Origin: Halichondria panicea
Lineage: Eukaryota; Porifera; Demospongiae; Suberitida; Halichondriidae
Length of the DNA stretch: 64,000 nt
Assembly: GCF_963675165.1 (NCBI RefSeq)
Contig: NC_087392.1
Span: 3,927,442-3,991,441, forward strand
Direction: 5' to 3'
Shown here: positions 1-14,600 of the stretch, piece by piece
Position numbering within the stretch: position 1 is the first letter of the stretch
Layout: the number at the start of each line of letters is the position of its first letter
Position numbers and translations under genes: made by a program
The notes under the pieces: model-generated
Told to the model about the DNA's origin: nothing
Seen by the model: only the letters and a program-made list of their open reading frames with translations
Database searches by the model: none

Positions 1-499
1 GCAGGGGTGATAGTGCGCATGCGTTAGTTTATTCACCAGAATCTGGGGAATCCACTTTTTCTTCCTTCATCTATTTTCTATCTTTGTAACATCAGCTTAG
101 CTCTCTATTGCGTTGTTCCAGAAGGCTTTCACGCTAGTCTGAAGCCAGAAGAGGTTCTCATCTACCTCTATGACGGTTGTATGGTCAGGATGTCTTACCT
201 TATTGGATCTGTACAGGCTATGGGAAGTGTATGGTGCTTCAAACTGCCACTCGCAAAGACAACCCGGCTATAGGACCATCCTAGACGTAGATGAGAGCCT
301 CTTCTGTCTTAAAATTAGTGTTCAAGCCTTCTAGACCAACGCAATAGACGGCATAAGCCACAGAACTCAGTCTTTGAGATAAGTATTATGGAACATAGTA
401 AACGGACTAATTTCCGGATAATTTACTAAGGTTTTACGTTCGTGGTACGATTACCCATATTCTGGGTAATTTGAAGCGCATGCGCACTGTCACCCCTGC
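1..499. repeat. Foldback MITE with long inverted arms
   Basis: The first 23 bases (GCAGGGGTGATAGTGCGCAT...) are matched in reverse complement by the bases ending at 499, and the match continues inward with small gaps. For example, the CTATTGCGTTG and GAGCCTCTTCTG motifs of the right arm mirror the left arm. This is a hairpin-forming non-autonomous DNA element with no coding capacity. It may start exactly at the window edge, so its left target duplication cannot be checked. Confidence 0.8.
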
Positions 500-529
500 A
501 ATAGGTACCAGGCCGTAATTTAATCGGCC

Positions 530-700
530 TTGAATCGAGGCTACTGCTAATCATATTGCCATTCTCTGGCAACTGCAAAGATAGCCTCGACTCCAGCTAG
601 GCCGATTTGTCTCCAATTGAACGCTAGGGCGAGCCTCGACCCCAGCTAGAGGCTTCAAAGAATTTATGCTTTATATCTTTGATTTCAGAAGTGCCTTAGC
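530..700. repeat. Short hairpin repeats around TCGAGGCT
   Basis: An inverted pair (ATCGGCCTTGAATCGAGGCT against AGCCTCGACTCCAGCTAGGC) spans about 530-607, and a third diverged AGCCTCGACCCCAGCTAG follows at about 633. It looks like a decayed small inverted-repeat element. No gene is seen here. Confidence 0.5.
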
Positions 701-703
701 ATC

Positions 704-1145
704 TTAAACTATAGAAATAGGGTCCATACAGACAATACATGAACAATACATGAACATATTATCTATAATTCCTTCATGATGAACCTCCCAACGGAGGACA
801 ACCTCCGACAAAAGCTCTGCTCCAAAGTGTCCTTTATTCGAAGTTGGTGAGAGACTACAGATTGGGTTTGGTAGATTATATGCTGGCATAATTCTGAGCA
901 CAATAGGCACATTTTTTGGTGAGAATAATGCTGGCATAATAGGCACCTTTATAACAAGAATAGGCAATACAGTGGAACCTCCGAGTAAAGGACACTTTGG
1001 GAGCAGCAGAGCTTTTGTCCTCTTTTCGGAGTTTGTCCTCTGGTGGGAGGTTCATTCAAATTACTATTTTAATACAGCCATATCAAGGAATTATAGATAG
1101 TATGCATGTTCAAGTATTGTCTGTATGGACCCTATTTTTAGTTCA
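704..1145. repeat. Foldback MITE, TIR ATAGGGTCCATACAGACAAT
   Basis: The left arm begins near 717 with ATAGGGTCCATACAGACAAT. The right arm ends near 1,135 with its reverse complement, and the arms also share AAAGCTCTGCT, AAAGTGTCCTTTA and the GAACCTCCC block. The centre carries duplicated TGCTGGCATAAT words. Open frames here are fragments without similarity to known proteins. Confidence 0.75.
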
Positions 1146-1736
1146 AGAAGCTAATTAAGGAACTGCTTTGTTCTCCAGTTATGGCTAGTTTTGCTGAATT
1201 TGAAGGCTGTTGCAGAATCTTGCGTAGCAAAATCTGTTGATATGACTTAATTAGCTATTCTATACTTAAGTAGTAGATCATCTTTATTGGCAACTTAATT
1301 CACTTTAGTACAGACAGTTGTAAGCAGCATTATACGAATGTCAGTAGCCTGTCGTAGAAAATGTACACAAAGTGCCACAGCCTGCAATGTGCATTCACGC
1401 GACTGCAGTTAACGCTTGCAATGTTGTTATGCATGTTCCTTTTTGTTGGTTGAAAGTGTTTGGGTGTTTGAGTTCTATCCCACACACAATTTGCCAATCT
1501 GTGCTGGCATGCATATGCAGTTTTTGTTCAGCCGTGCCCTTCATAATTATTTTTTCATATATCTACGTGTTGTTTATGCACTACTTGCTGTTGGTGTGGT
1601 GATGATATCCTGCATGCTGCTGTTGTTGCCTCTGGTTTCTCGGCACAATTTTCAGCCTGAATAACAGAAAAACTACGACAGTAAATATATTAATGTATCT
1701 ATTAATGCTATTATAAGTACATGTATATGTTACAGA
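1146..1736. other. Intergenic, nothing recognised
   Basis: AT-rich sequence with short chance open frames only. No splice-flanked exon, RNA gene or inverted repeat was seen. It lies downstream of the SGSM stop codon. Confidence 0.5.
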
Positions 1737-1737
1737 C

Positions 1738-2096
1738 TAGGCCCTGATAAATTATGCTCGGAATAATAATAAGTGTCTAGAGAATAATTGGGCATCAATG
1801 TTCATTTTTGGTAAAGATCATTACATGCATAACGATGTTCTCATGGTAAAAAGTGGCTGAAGGTGAATATTATGGATCAATTCAAGTCAGCAAGAGATCG
1901 AACCATGATTATGGCTTGTGTCAGTTGTGTGCTGTGTTCGACTGTAAATTCTGACTTGAATGTCCATAACGGACTGTCAACAGTATTTCGTTGTTTACGT
2001 CTACGTCTTAATTTTGTCTATAATTATTATGTCACATTTTTGGGAATAATTTATGGGCAAATTTTTCAAGAATAGAATAATGGGCAAAATTTATCA
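1738..2096. repeat. MITE family 'TAGGCCCTGATAAATTATGC', copy 1
   Basis: Starts TAGGCCCTGATAAATTATGC and ends with a near reverse complement (GCAAAATTTATCAGGG). The internal words (TTTGGTAAAGATCATTACAT, GCATAACGATGTTCTCATGG, TTGTGTCAGTTGTGTGCTG, TTTTTCAAGAATAGAATAATGG) recur in the copies at 5,172-5,490 (opposite orientation) and 15,722-16,037. Confidence 0.85.
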
Positions 2097-2603
2097 GGGA
2101 GACAGTAAATGCATGATTGTACATAGCTATATGTGTGACTCTGCATGTGCTTGTGAGGTGATTTGCTAACGTACAAGCAGACATTCTGTTTCCAATATCA
2201 ACAACTACTGCATGGACAGGTATATATATTTCCTGAATAGTAAATGATATGGAAGTACTGATCCTCCAAGGAAATGTACTGCTAACTACAATCACGTAGC
2301 AGCTATAGGTCCCACTTTGCAGTGAACTAAAGGACGATTGCACTGCATGCATGATACATGGCTACATGCAGTTTTTCTCTTTTCTCTACATGATTGTACA
2401 TCATACTCGAAAAAAAAAGTTCTTAAAAACCAAAATATATGAGGGTAGAATGGCAGCAGCCTGATGGGTGAGGGCAGTATAAATACAGAGAGTATTATCA
2501 TTATTAATTATGAGTTATCATATTCTAGTTTCTATGGTGGCACGACAAAAAATAATCATTCCAGATATTCCTTATATCCATTAAAAGAGGTGCTCCGGCT
2601 CCG
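2097..2603. other. 3' flank of SGSM, nothing recognised
   Basis: AT-rich intergenic sequence directly downstream (minus-strand sense) of the SGSM stop. No further exon is supported. The SGSM 3' untranslated region and polyadenylation site should fall here, but no single signal is decisive. Confidence 0.4.
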
Positions 2604-5600
2604 CTAGTGAGCCAAGTCTTCTTGAAGTTTGCTGACCACCAGCATTGCAATTTTCAGAGTCTCAGCACAGTCGATTTCAAGCTTGGCTGAGTAACCTTTA
2701 AAAAAATTACAAATTATTAGTACACCCTATAAGTATATAATTATGCGTGCATACATAGAATTACAGTACGCAGCTTGGCCGGAATAGCGAGGTGGTTGTA
2801 TTTCAGAAAATAGCCGCAGCAAAAAAACGGCCTAACCTCGAATCGAATGACCAATTTTGGGATTAATTCTGCTTTCTATATTTAAGTGCAGAGTAGACTC
2901 TCGCTATTCTGGCTCTCTAAAGTGCAAACTCGATATATACTGGCCTTTTGGTTTGGCACGGATTGCTAGCTATATGTTTACTGCACAAAACATCATATCC
3001 AGCCGTAATAAACGTGTAAATGAAAACCTAGTTTGGGGCAGCCAGTACAGGGAATAGCGAGTGGCCGCATTTCAGGGCGAGTTTTGCAGTAAACATAATT
3101 ATATATAGCTAGATTGCCAGCAATCCGTGCCAAACCAAATGGCTGGTATGTCAGGTGGCCATACTTCAGAGAGCGAGAGTATCATCAGGTGAGGCATTCA
3201 AGGTAGCAAGTGGATGAATTTGGTTGCCATGAATTTAATGCATGCATGCTACGTAAATGTTGTTGTGATACAGCGTAATACTGAATCAGTTCAGAAAACT
3301 TACTGTTAAATAGGCTCAGAATATCCGAGGGGTTGAGATCAGCATCCAAAATGGCTGTTTTAAACTGAAGAAACACGGCTAGGGCAACAAACTCTTCAAA
3401 GTGTTTAGAGACTATCAGACCAGCTGACCACACACTCTCCCAAATTCGAAATATGCTATCATAAGAAAACTCTGTAAAGAAGATATTACAGATAAGTGCT
3501 GCACGGAGGTACAAATAGACACATGAGCTTGGTAATTGAATGGCATGTCACAATTCGGCTGTATGTGCCGTGCTTTATGCATGCAGAATCGTTAGTTGAG
3601 CAATTATATTTTACTCACTGATAAAACTCACCTCTTTTAAACAAGACTGCCAGCCAGCGGAAGCAGTACATACATAAAAGATCACGACTATCATTGTCTC
3701 TCGAGTGCTGAGTCAGGTGGTCATAATAGAGTGGCTCCATAACCTGTACACACATGTGGGTACAGTACAGTTAAGCCTCGATTATCCGAACACCTGGTGT
3801 CCACCCACCCAGATGGCTAAAATATTCGGATACCCAAATAATTCGAATAGCCTCTGCATTCATGCAAAATCAGCAAACAATGTCCAGAGCTTTTACAAAT
3901 GTACTAGTCTTGGACATAATGCGTCAGTGGACAGAACAAGGTAGCAAACTATACTATTAGGCTAAGCTGAAGCGTTTGGCGTTTGCTATTAGAATCTAGC
4001 TTCATTCGGATAATCGAGAATTCAGATAATCGAGGGCTCAACTGTAACACATAAATGTTGTAAGTACAATACCGTATAAATGTTGTATGATACCGCATAA
4101 ATGTATGTATGTTGTACAATACCGCATAAATGTTGTATGTACAATACCGTATAAATAAATTGGTCCATGCATGTACGTACATTAATTTTATTGGGTTGCT
4201 ACCATGAGCACAAATCTGAAATTTTACCAAAATTAAACGTACATGCATGCATCAATGCATAATAATATAGTAAATAAAACTGTACCTGTAAAAGTGCCTG
4301 AACATTGGCCAAGCGAATATCAACGTTTTCCATTTGCTCCATCAATCTTAAGTAGCAAGCAAAAGTCAATGTCTCATCGTCCAGTATAATCAACAGGGGA
4401 GCCAGCAGATCGCACATTCCTTGACTGTAGCCGTCACTCAGGTGCTCCCATACGTACGTGCATATAATGTTACGGAGATTTAGCAGATTCTCAGGAGACT
4501 TAAAATACCTGCATAAGGCAGCAATTAAGGCAATCAATTGTCAGTACGTTATCAGTGCACTACTGTTATACAATGGAGCCTTCGGATAAATTCTTCTCTA
4601 CTCTAAAAGAAAGTGCATGCGTGTTTCCATCCATTCTACAAAAAGTGATAGGGAGTTGTAACCTACATGTACATGCATACAATCAATCAATTTTGCTAGG
4701 ATTGGCATTTCACATTTACCAATAGTTTCTATCACACCGAGGCACATCTTTATCAATAGCCTCCAGCTCTTCAATAAACGACAGTCCCTTGGCATCAAGC
4801 TCACTCCCAGAATCTACAAAATCACATGATACTAGTTGCTCGATATCATTCTCTAAATGTTTTGGTAACTGTGCTATGTCATCGGCCTCATTGCCTGAGG
4901 GTGCATGCATATCGTCAATGCAACGGGGAGACGGGGGTGGAGAAATAATGGACAAAGATGGGGAACTTTGCTGGGATTCGGTGCGAAGTTTCTGTTTCCG
5001 ATGTGCTATCTCTACTCCTTTCCAGGCCTGGATAGACTTATTGTAAGAGCAGATAATGTTGGACAATATCTTTTCCCTCTCCTGCTCTGATGAGGTAATT
5101 GGGAATACCCCCAGCAGATATGGCCACACCTGAAGTAAAGCTGCATGAGATATGCATGGCGCACACATTTTGACTAGGCCCAGATAATGCTTTTTTTTTC
5201 ACCCATTATTCTATTCTTTAATTCTTGAAAAATGTGCCTACTATTCTCTTAAAAATGTGACATAATAATTATAGACAAACTTAAGACGGAGACATACACA
5301 GCACGCAACTGACACACGAGATAATCATGACTCTCATGACTCTCATGCAGTGTTATATCTTGCTGACTTGAACTAATCCATAATATTCAACTTTAGCATT
5401 TTTTTGCCATGAAACGCCGTTATGCAAAACTTACTGTAATGATCTTTACCAAAAATGCTATTATTCTCTAGACACCTATTATGCTAACCTAATTTTGACA
5501 CAAATGAATGCATTGTGAAGTCATTTGGATCATTGTACACTATATGTATTCTGATACTGCATGTACTTAGAAGACACACACATGCATACCTGTGATCGAA

Positions 5601-8600
5601 TTTCATGTTCAATTCCAAGAAGATAAACAATAGTGAGTATGCTGTTCCACTTGTCCCTCCTCTGTGAAGGGAGTAACTACATTCACAGGGTGTCATACAG
5701 GATTTTGATGTAGAGGGGGGGAAATAAGGCACGCGGAGTGTGTCGCCGGCTAGGGAAACCCAGGGGCATACCCCCTGGAACATGTTTGGTGGTCTTAGGT
5801 GAATTCTGGTGGGTTTGGGGAGTTGCCTTTGCAGTCATACAACTAAGTACCTGAATGCAAATTTTAGGGGGGGGGGGTATTTGAGCCAGACGGGGTATAT
5901 CCCCCCTCTGTATGACACCTTGATTCAATTAACAATAAAACTACAAACTACTAATCTGAATTCGAATAACCAATCTCACTAGGACAATGGGGTATTGTTA
6001 CATGCACTCTGTTACACGTACAGTACTGTACATGTACAGAATCCAAATTATTGTGTTTAGCTTAAATATAATGGAGTCACAGGAAACGGACTACAATTCA
6101 TAGTTACATTTCTACTGGGCTTACTACTCACATCTGATGGAGTAAGTTTACAGAAGTCCAACCACTCTTTCTCAGAAAGAGGAGTTTTCCTATTTACGAC
6201 ATCATCACCAAGCAGGAGGGGCGTGGGACTAACCAAATGAGAGAGCTTCTGGTGTACCTTGCGTAAGTATCGAGAGTGGGACAGCCCTGCCATTGAAATG
6301 AACACTCATAGTATACATAAATTTACATGCATTGCACGAAATGTACGCGCTGTACAACCATGCACGTAAGGTGTTCAAGCCGAGAAAATTCACAGATACA
6401 GTATACAATGCATAACAAAATAAGATAAAATGTGCAATGGAAGTAACAGTATGTCATGAAGCTTGTTCAGGACTATGCATGCATGGTACTTAGAATGCTA
6501 CAATATCACTCACAGCTTTGGAAGCATCGAGCCTTTATGTGCCAGGACATATTGCACTTTCGAAAACTAGAGTGTCTTGCCACCTGTGTCAGCTTCTTAG
6601 CTGACAAGTCTTTCTCATACATGTGCATTATTCTGAATACATGTTTGCAATTCCTTGAATCATTGAGCCATGATTCGTCTTGATCATCAGAGCAACAGCT
6701 GAAAGGGGAAAATGGCTCACATTGTGACGTACTTGTACAGCTGGTGTAGCTGGAGAAGCAGTTTGAGAGAGGGGGAAACTTCTCACTCTGTAGAAGATAT
6801 AGATTTGGGACTGAAACCGTCTCATTGACCAGTTTCAACTGTAGTAGAGATTTAATACGCACGTATTAAATGTGTGTACGTATGGTAACGGCATGTGCAT
6901 ACCCGCATTGTATGTACAGTCATGACAAGTAGATGTAAAGCCAATATTACTGCATGAAAAATCAGCCCAAATGACTCGACACTGAGAGATACTGAACGTA
7001 GCACTAGATGACTGACTTTGACCACACCTTATGTGTCTTGCTACGATATGTGAGAGGAGGGTCGAGACATCTCTGAGGGTAGCAGCTGTCTTCCAAACAC
7101 TCCAGGAGGAGGACAACGGAGGAGTGGTGTGGGAAGAACAGAGTGGGTAGGGGAATACCGTCAGAGCCTATCAGAACCATCTCAGCCATATAACCTGGAG
7201 ATTAAAGACACAACATCAAGTTGTCGAAATAACAGTTTCAAATGGTTAACTTCACTATACAAACAATTGCAGATATTTTGTACTGACAGTATATGTGTGT
7301 ATGGGAAAGTCAACTTCTTACAAATACCAATACAAGTGGTTTAATTGGAAAATAGTACAAAATGTAACGGACCTTGAACTTTATGAATATGAATATGTGA
7401 AATGTCTTGTATTACATCCACGGCAATCACATGATCCCACAGTCCACTGAATGGGATAATGTTATGTAGGAGATCAAACTGTGCAGCACAGTAAATGTAG
7501 AATGAGCTGTAGCTAGCACAACATAATGAGGGATGATAAGTTTTAAAAACTAAATTAAAAATGAAAGCACCGCGGGTGCTGATGCCTCGGTGGATGTATC
7601 AAAGCTACATAACATAAAGCTACTCGTATTGCTAATATACACAGATATCATAATATTCTCACGGTAATTTTGCTGCATCTGGAAACTCAAATAATGGGAA
7701 ATGATCGACCATGATTGATGCTAAAAAGGATGCCACAAGTGCAAAGTCTAAAAGCTAAAATTAATGGCTGCTGCATCAGTAGAGCCTTGCAGCTCTCTTC
7801 TCACTCTTGCAGCTACCAATAGCTAGCGTTCTAGTGCAGAGCTAACTGTACTAAGTAGAGTAGGAACACTCCATGGAAAAGTTTTGCAACGGACTCTTCT
7901 GAAAAGGCTGCAATCACATTCCAAGTAAACAAAACTAGGCATAACTCGAGAACGAAGTATTATTTTGCAAATCCACGAATCGTAATCCAAGAAAACATGA
8001 CTAGAAACGTATAGAAACTCTTACTTGCACTTCATTGATCCTTGAGCAGCTGTAGCAGCTAGTCTACACAAACACAAACACACACACCACACTATGGGTA
8101 ACCGTATACTTCGCTTGCGCATGCATACTGAGGCATAAAAACATACACTATTCACAATTATAATTGTTTGCATCTCACGTTTTGACATGAGCAGAGTCAC
8201 TGAGCAGACAGTTTGGGATCCACCTTAGTTTTTGTATGCCTAATGTAAACTGTAGCGTTAGGTAGCCCCTGATGAGACTATCAACTCCGACCTGTGTGGA
8301 GCGAGGGTACATGTAGTATGCTGTGTTAGTACACATACATGACATTGTACACGTTGTTGGTGACTGTGCAGAGTTAACGTGACAATTCTTTTGAAATAAT
8401 TATGCATACAGTATTTACTTGATTAAACGCCCATGGTAAAAGTTGTCTTTGTCAATAAACGCCCCTCTTAAATAATCGCCCATGTATGGGGCGTGGCACT
8501 GTGGGTGGAGTTCAATTAGCTCGTGGAACCAGCTGAAACAATGGCAGCATAGAATAAATAGATACTGTTTATAATGGCAGAGAGGACACAGAGGGAGAAA

Positions 8601-11600
8601 CACCACTCCTACGACTTAAGATTGAAGTTGAGAGCTGTGGCAGCAGCCAAAAAGAGCATAATAACTGCTGATGAGCAAGAGTTTGAAGTAGACAAAACAA
8701 TAAACGCCCGTTTCGAATAAGCGCCCATCTCGTTTAAACGCCCCCTCTATAGATGCTGCTAGGAAATAAACGCCCGGGCGTTTAATCAAGTAAATACAGT
8801 ACTTCTATGCAACATTCTTAAAAAAGCACTTTTAAATTGACAAATATTTGGTATGTATACTCAATTTTACTCACCGGCTTGACTAAAATATTATTCTTTC
8901 CGAACAAACATTGAGACGAGTTGGATTGGTACAAGCTTTGAATATGTTGCCATGCTTTGTTCGTAGATGGCACTGACATTCCGTCCACAATATCTTTATC
9001 CAGTGAAACAGAAAGCACCCTAATGCACAGAGAAGTATATTAATTATATTGGGTTACACCCAGTAAGATAGTACATTCGTAGTTTGCGCTATAAATCAAT
9101 GAGGTGATGATGCCTTGGTGGAAGCTTTACAACATGAAGCTACTAGATCTAATTTAATGCATTATGCATGTCAAGGTTAGACTCGCTGACCAGTCCAATC
9201 TAGGGATTGGGACTGGTCAACTGCCAATCAACGAGTTGTTCTCATTACTGAAATCGGTAATGACCAATCACAGTGCAGAAGCAATGTCATGTGACATATT
9301 TCTCCCACGTAATTCGTTGTAGTTGGGCTGGGTCTTATGTTGTGTTAGATAAACCACGGGACATAACCCACATTCACTGTAACTTTAGTCAACCGCACAA
9401 ACCACAAGATGATGTCATACAACTAATTAAAATTCCACTAGAACAACTCGATGATTGGCAGCTGACCAGTGACTGTCCCAATCCCTAAGATGGACTGGCC
9501 AGCGAGTCTATGTCAAGGTGTCATACAGGGGGGAGGGGGAAGCTAGGGGGGATATCCCCCTAGCTTCAATTTCCTCCCCCTAAAATGTGCATTCAGGTAC
9601 TAGTTGTATGACTGAGTGTCCATAGCTGGCAATTTTACATACTAACAGGGTACAGTATATTGAAAACAGTAGACCTTTTTTAAACAAAATTTTCTAGTTA
9701 CTTTTAATATTTTCCCCCCTCTACTTCAAAATCCTGTATGACATCCTGCATATCCAGGGAATGGTGCAAAGGAGTGGAAAATAATCAACCATGATTATCA
9801 CTGAGGATATCAAAACTTCAAAGTCCATATTAAAGGCTGTTATACTCTTACATGTATGAAACAGTGCAGCTTTGCAGCTATTACTTGCACCTGTATTGCA
9901 ACGGTGGAGTATAGTTATATCTAATACACAAACACACTATACTGTACGTGTATAAGTATATACTTGCGCATACACGCACTGAGGCAAAATACCAAGAATA
10001 CCAACATTAGGTTAGTGAAGGGAGCTACAATATTGCATTTTTGTTTGTTTGTCTATTGGAGCTCACAGTCACAGCCAGACCTACGGTACTTCCTAGGTTA
10101 CACAGTCAAACGGCCAAGACCCGGAAGTTCAATGTAAATGCCATACACTTATTTAAGTATGCATTATGCATTACATCATTGGTTGAGTTAGTTTGAGAAA
10201 GAGGGTTGACTTCAAATGCTCTTACAGAAACCACACTACACTGTGTCAAAGAAGACAACTACATTTTAGTTGAGCGACTACTATAGAGTTATATTTTCGG
10301 TTCCGAAGCATTTGAAGCAGATCTGATCATTGTAAACTGTAAAGGTAAGGTTGTTACTTGTTGTAAGCTAACATTCATTTTGTTGCCATGTATATGAACA
10401 AAAAGTTATGGGAGATTGCAAACCAACATTATTTTGTGTATGGTTGATTGGCTGACTGCATAAAACTGCTGCATGTAACCATGAATTGTGTGTAATAGTG
10501 GTAGTATTAAATTCATTCTCATCAGTTGCAATTGTTCTATTAATCTTCCTCAGTGTTGACGTCCATCACCGCTGAAGCTTCGAAGATGTCCGCCATTTTA
10601 ATATTGGTCCACATGTGAACATACACTGAGGATACCCATTATGCTCATTCCTCTAGTGTCTGGAGAAATCACAAAAAGATATTGTGTCATAACTATTCTA
10701 TATGTATAGAGTCCAAGGTGTAGAGTCCAAATTAATGGCCATTTCACTGTGCCTCGTGTACAATAACAATGTGCCATAGTATATCATTGTGCGTTTCTTG
10801 TTGAAATCTTAATACTGCCGGGGCGAGACCTCTGTTGAATTCTAAAACAGAGAGTTCCTTTCTATTTATTACAGTAGACTCGCTATTTCGGCTCTCTAAA
10901 GTACGTCCACCTCCATATATATATATATATATATAATAATATATATACCGGCCATTTGACTTAATTGGCACGAATTGCTAGCTATAGATGTTAAACTCAC
11001 CCTGAAATGTGGCCACTCACTATTCCGTATACTGGCCAGTACTGGCTGCCCCAAACTAGATTTTTATTACGTTTACTATGTTTGTTACAGCTGGAAATGA
11101 TGTTTTGGGTGTGGTTTGGCTGATTGGGTTACACATAATTCATTCCTCGAAACAGAACCGCAAAATTAGTCATTAGAATCGAGATGAGGTCGTTCTTTTA
11201 GCCTCGGCTATTTTGAAATGAGTATACCCTCGCTATTCCAAGCTGCACTGTCCCAAGGGTGGCCGGATTAACGAAATAACCAGTATCATTCACAAGAACG
11301 GCTTACAATTTTGCATGTGTGTCACAACGTAATACCCTTTGATCAGTTGGAGTTTGAAGCCAAGCATACCTACATGTTTCTATGGCACTGTCTTGTAACT
11401 AGAAAGCACTACAGTTAACATACATTATATAGGTCATATTGGTGATATCAAGGCTCTGAATGACCTACCGGGCCGCTGTGACTCTAACACAGCTGCTTCT
11501 GGACAATCTCTTTACAGATTCTGTGTGCGATAATTGTTGTGGAAATGTATCATGAACATTACATATTGTTGTTTGGCCACAATCACTTCAGTTGTTTGTG

Positions 11601-14600
11601 AAATTACCCACAAAATGGGCAATATAAAGCATGCTGTATAATGAAGTGCAACAAAACAAATGTTGGTCAGTTGGATGCTTAGCTAATAGTCTAGTTATAA
11701 TTATTCCAAATTTCAAGTCAACAGCAACTTCGGAATCGATTTTATAACGCTTAGTGTGGAGGTACGTCAAAACCACAAAATGTTAGTCAACATCCAAAAA
11801 TGCCAACTGTGTGCTGATAGATGACTGTGTAGCTATCATTTTAGACTCTTTAGAAAGTATACATACTATAGAATATGAACAGCGTATCATCTTGGCATAA
11901 ATAGTAGGTGCAAAGATAATATAGTAGGTAGAAGTCATTGCAAGTTTACAAGCTCAAAACCCCAAGCCAGATTGAGTGACAGGAAGCACTTCCTGTTTTT
12001 AATTACCTTGGCCGTTCGACTGTACACACCATCCTTCTGAAGTACCTAGAAGTCTCATTAGGTGTACACCTCGATGTATCCACAGGAATGTACATGAAGC
12101 TCGCTCACACGGGACTTAGGGGCTGTGGCTTTAGTTTTTGCTCACACGTAGGGTTGATAGTCAGTTGCATGCCCTAGCCCTCTCTTTATACATGTATACG
12201 CCCTTAAGCTTGTTAGTTGTTTTTTGTTAGTACACTGTACCATTGATTTTAGTATGCATGGGCATAGCTGGCTTCAATGGTGTGCATGTAATTATTGTAT
12301 ACCTCACCAAAACTTAGATGTATCATTTACATGTAATTTTGAATGAAACCGTATATGTATCTATGCCAACCACACTTCGTATAATGATGGAAACATTGCG
12401 AGATCGACATGCACTTTTCCCCAGTAATTGATCACACCTCCTTACTTTAAGTGTCTGCTGATCAGCTCGGACTGCGGTAGAGTGACGAGGTACCCGTATT
12501 TGGTGTTGTAACGAATGGAGCACGGCCCATCTGGAATGGGGTTAAAGGTCAATTAGGAGAACAAACTGGGTGAGACTCACCAAGGAGTATGAGGAAAATC
12601 TGACAGTATTCGGGATGACACAAGACAGAACTGGACTTGTAGTAAAGCCTGTGGGGATAAGCAAATGTGAGAAGGAACGGAAAATACTTCAACCCCACTA
12701 TAAGCATTAAGGTACAGATACAGCTGGATAATTAATTATGAAGCTATAATTATGCTTACTTCAGTTGCAGTAAGTGTCAAGATGGTTCCTATTACAAGAA
12801 ATTAAAAGCCTATATGGCTAACTAGTGTAATACGATACATGCAATGGTATGTGCATATACTCAGTCGTCCAGCGCTAAAGTGTAAATATGAAGTTGTGAC
12901 AGCAAATTCCTCATACCTCATGTGCAAAGTGGCCATAACATGCACTGCTAAAACAGAATGATAACTTAATGAGCGGTAACGTAATGCTAACATCAAGATT
13001 AATGTTTCGGATTGGTAAACTAACACATATTTTTTTGAATGGCAAATTCCAAGATTCCTCTCACGCAAAAGTAATACAGTAGCCACTTGCACATTACACT
13101 GTTCTAGCAATGTAAGACACCCAGATTAATCATCGTGAACATAACTCCAGTATATATATCAGTCTACTGTTTTCAATAATTATACCCTGTTAGTATGTAA
13201 AACTGCCAGCTATGGACAGTCATACAACTAGTACCTGAATGCACATTTTAGGGGGAGGAAATTGAACCTAGGGGGGAATCCCCCCTAGCTTCCCCCTCCC
13301 CCCTGTATGACACCTTGACATAGACTCGCTGGCCTGAATTGGAGCTAGGGGGAAAGGGGATTATCCCCCCTAGCTCCAATTCCACCCCCCCCCCCTTTTT
13401 GCATTCAGGTACTAGTTGTATGACTGAGTGTCCATAGCTGGCAATTTTACACACTATAAACAGGGTATAACAGTTGACCATTTTTTAGCAACATTTTCTA
13501 GTTACTTTTCTTATTTCCCCCCTCTACTTGTATGACACCCTGTATATACCTACCTGGAGTTGGCCACTAGTTTCTCTAAAATAGCTGCCAATTTCCCCTC
13601 TAGTATAGCCATTCTTATCCACAGTATCTTCTTATCCACTGAGAAAGAGTCTCGAACACGAGCATAGTCATCCTCAATCTGGCTAGAGGGTCTGCAGCAC
13701 TCAGTGTAAACATCTTGAGCTTCAGTACAACTACTGCTCAACTCTTGCAGAATCCTGAGCGATTTCGAGGGTACCATGGAAGCGAACCGGCATTTAATAC
13801 GGTAGGAGAGTATGTCCTCGACAGAAACTGCACAGAGAGGGCCACATGTACAACACTATTATAGCATTGAAACCGGAAAACATACAGACTGCCTTTCCCG
13901 ATTGGTATACAAGGACTAACCACAGAATGAGCTGAAGGTAGGGTGTGCCCAGAAGATGGCCTTCTTAGAGACAGCAAGCTCCAGCAATTTATTGGTCTGT
14001 ACAGGGCAGGGCAACATAACAGTAAATTTTGGGGTTCAAAATCGGTTAACTATGGTGAGTACCGTAAAGCGGGTAATTTTCGTACGAACTACCCATTTAA
14101 ATTCGTATTTTAAATGTTCGTACAGCTTCAGGATAGTGGCATGAACCTATTGTGCCAGAAAAATTTTGCAGTTTTAATTTTCATATATAACCTATATTAT
14201 AGGTGCTCTATTTCCACCATACAAAAATAACCCGCTACACGACTAGAAAGTAAATTCAAAATGGTGCTACATGTTGCAATTTTTGATCGTAAACAAGATG
14301 CACATCAAGTATGCATGATATCAGATGTTCAACGGAAATCGAGCGACGGAAACAATTAGAATTCTATCCTCAATCAAGATCTATGGTTCCCTAGCCCTAG
14401 CTAGCCTGCCTCCATAACATTTGAAGGTAGATAATAATTATTGTATCTATGCAACAAAGTTGATAGAACCATAGATAGAGCAAAGAGGGATTGGCAACAA
14501 AATCGACCTCAAATAACCATCCGTGTTTCCCCGGCGTTACTCGAGGCTGTCTACTTCAACATAGGAAGACAGCCTCGAGTAAAGCACAGGCTGGGAATGG

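Noticed and set aside
1372..1664. Overlapping 76- and 82-codon hydrophobic frames
   Set aside because: Two frames open over the same T-rich sequence, with no splice sites or recognisable family.
6506..6513. Extending the SGSM exon to the downstream in-frame stop
   Set aside because: A GTGAGT donor at 6,513 joins in phase to 6,286 and recreates the conserved ...FQSW/LSHSRY segment, so the stop is intronic.
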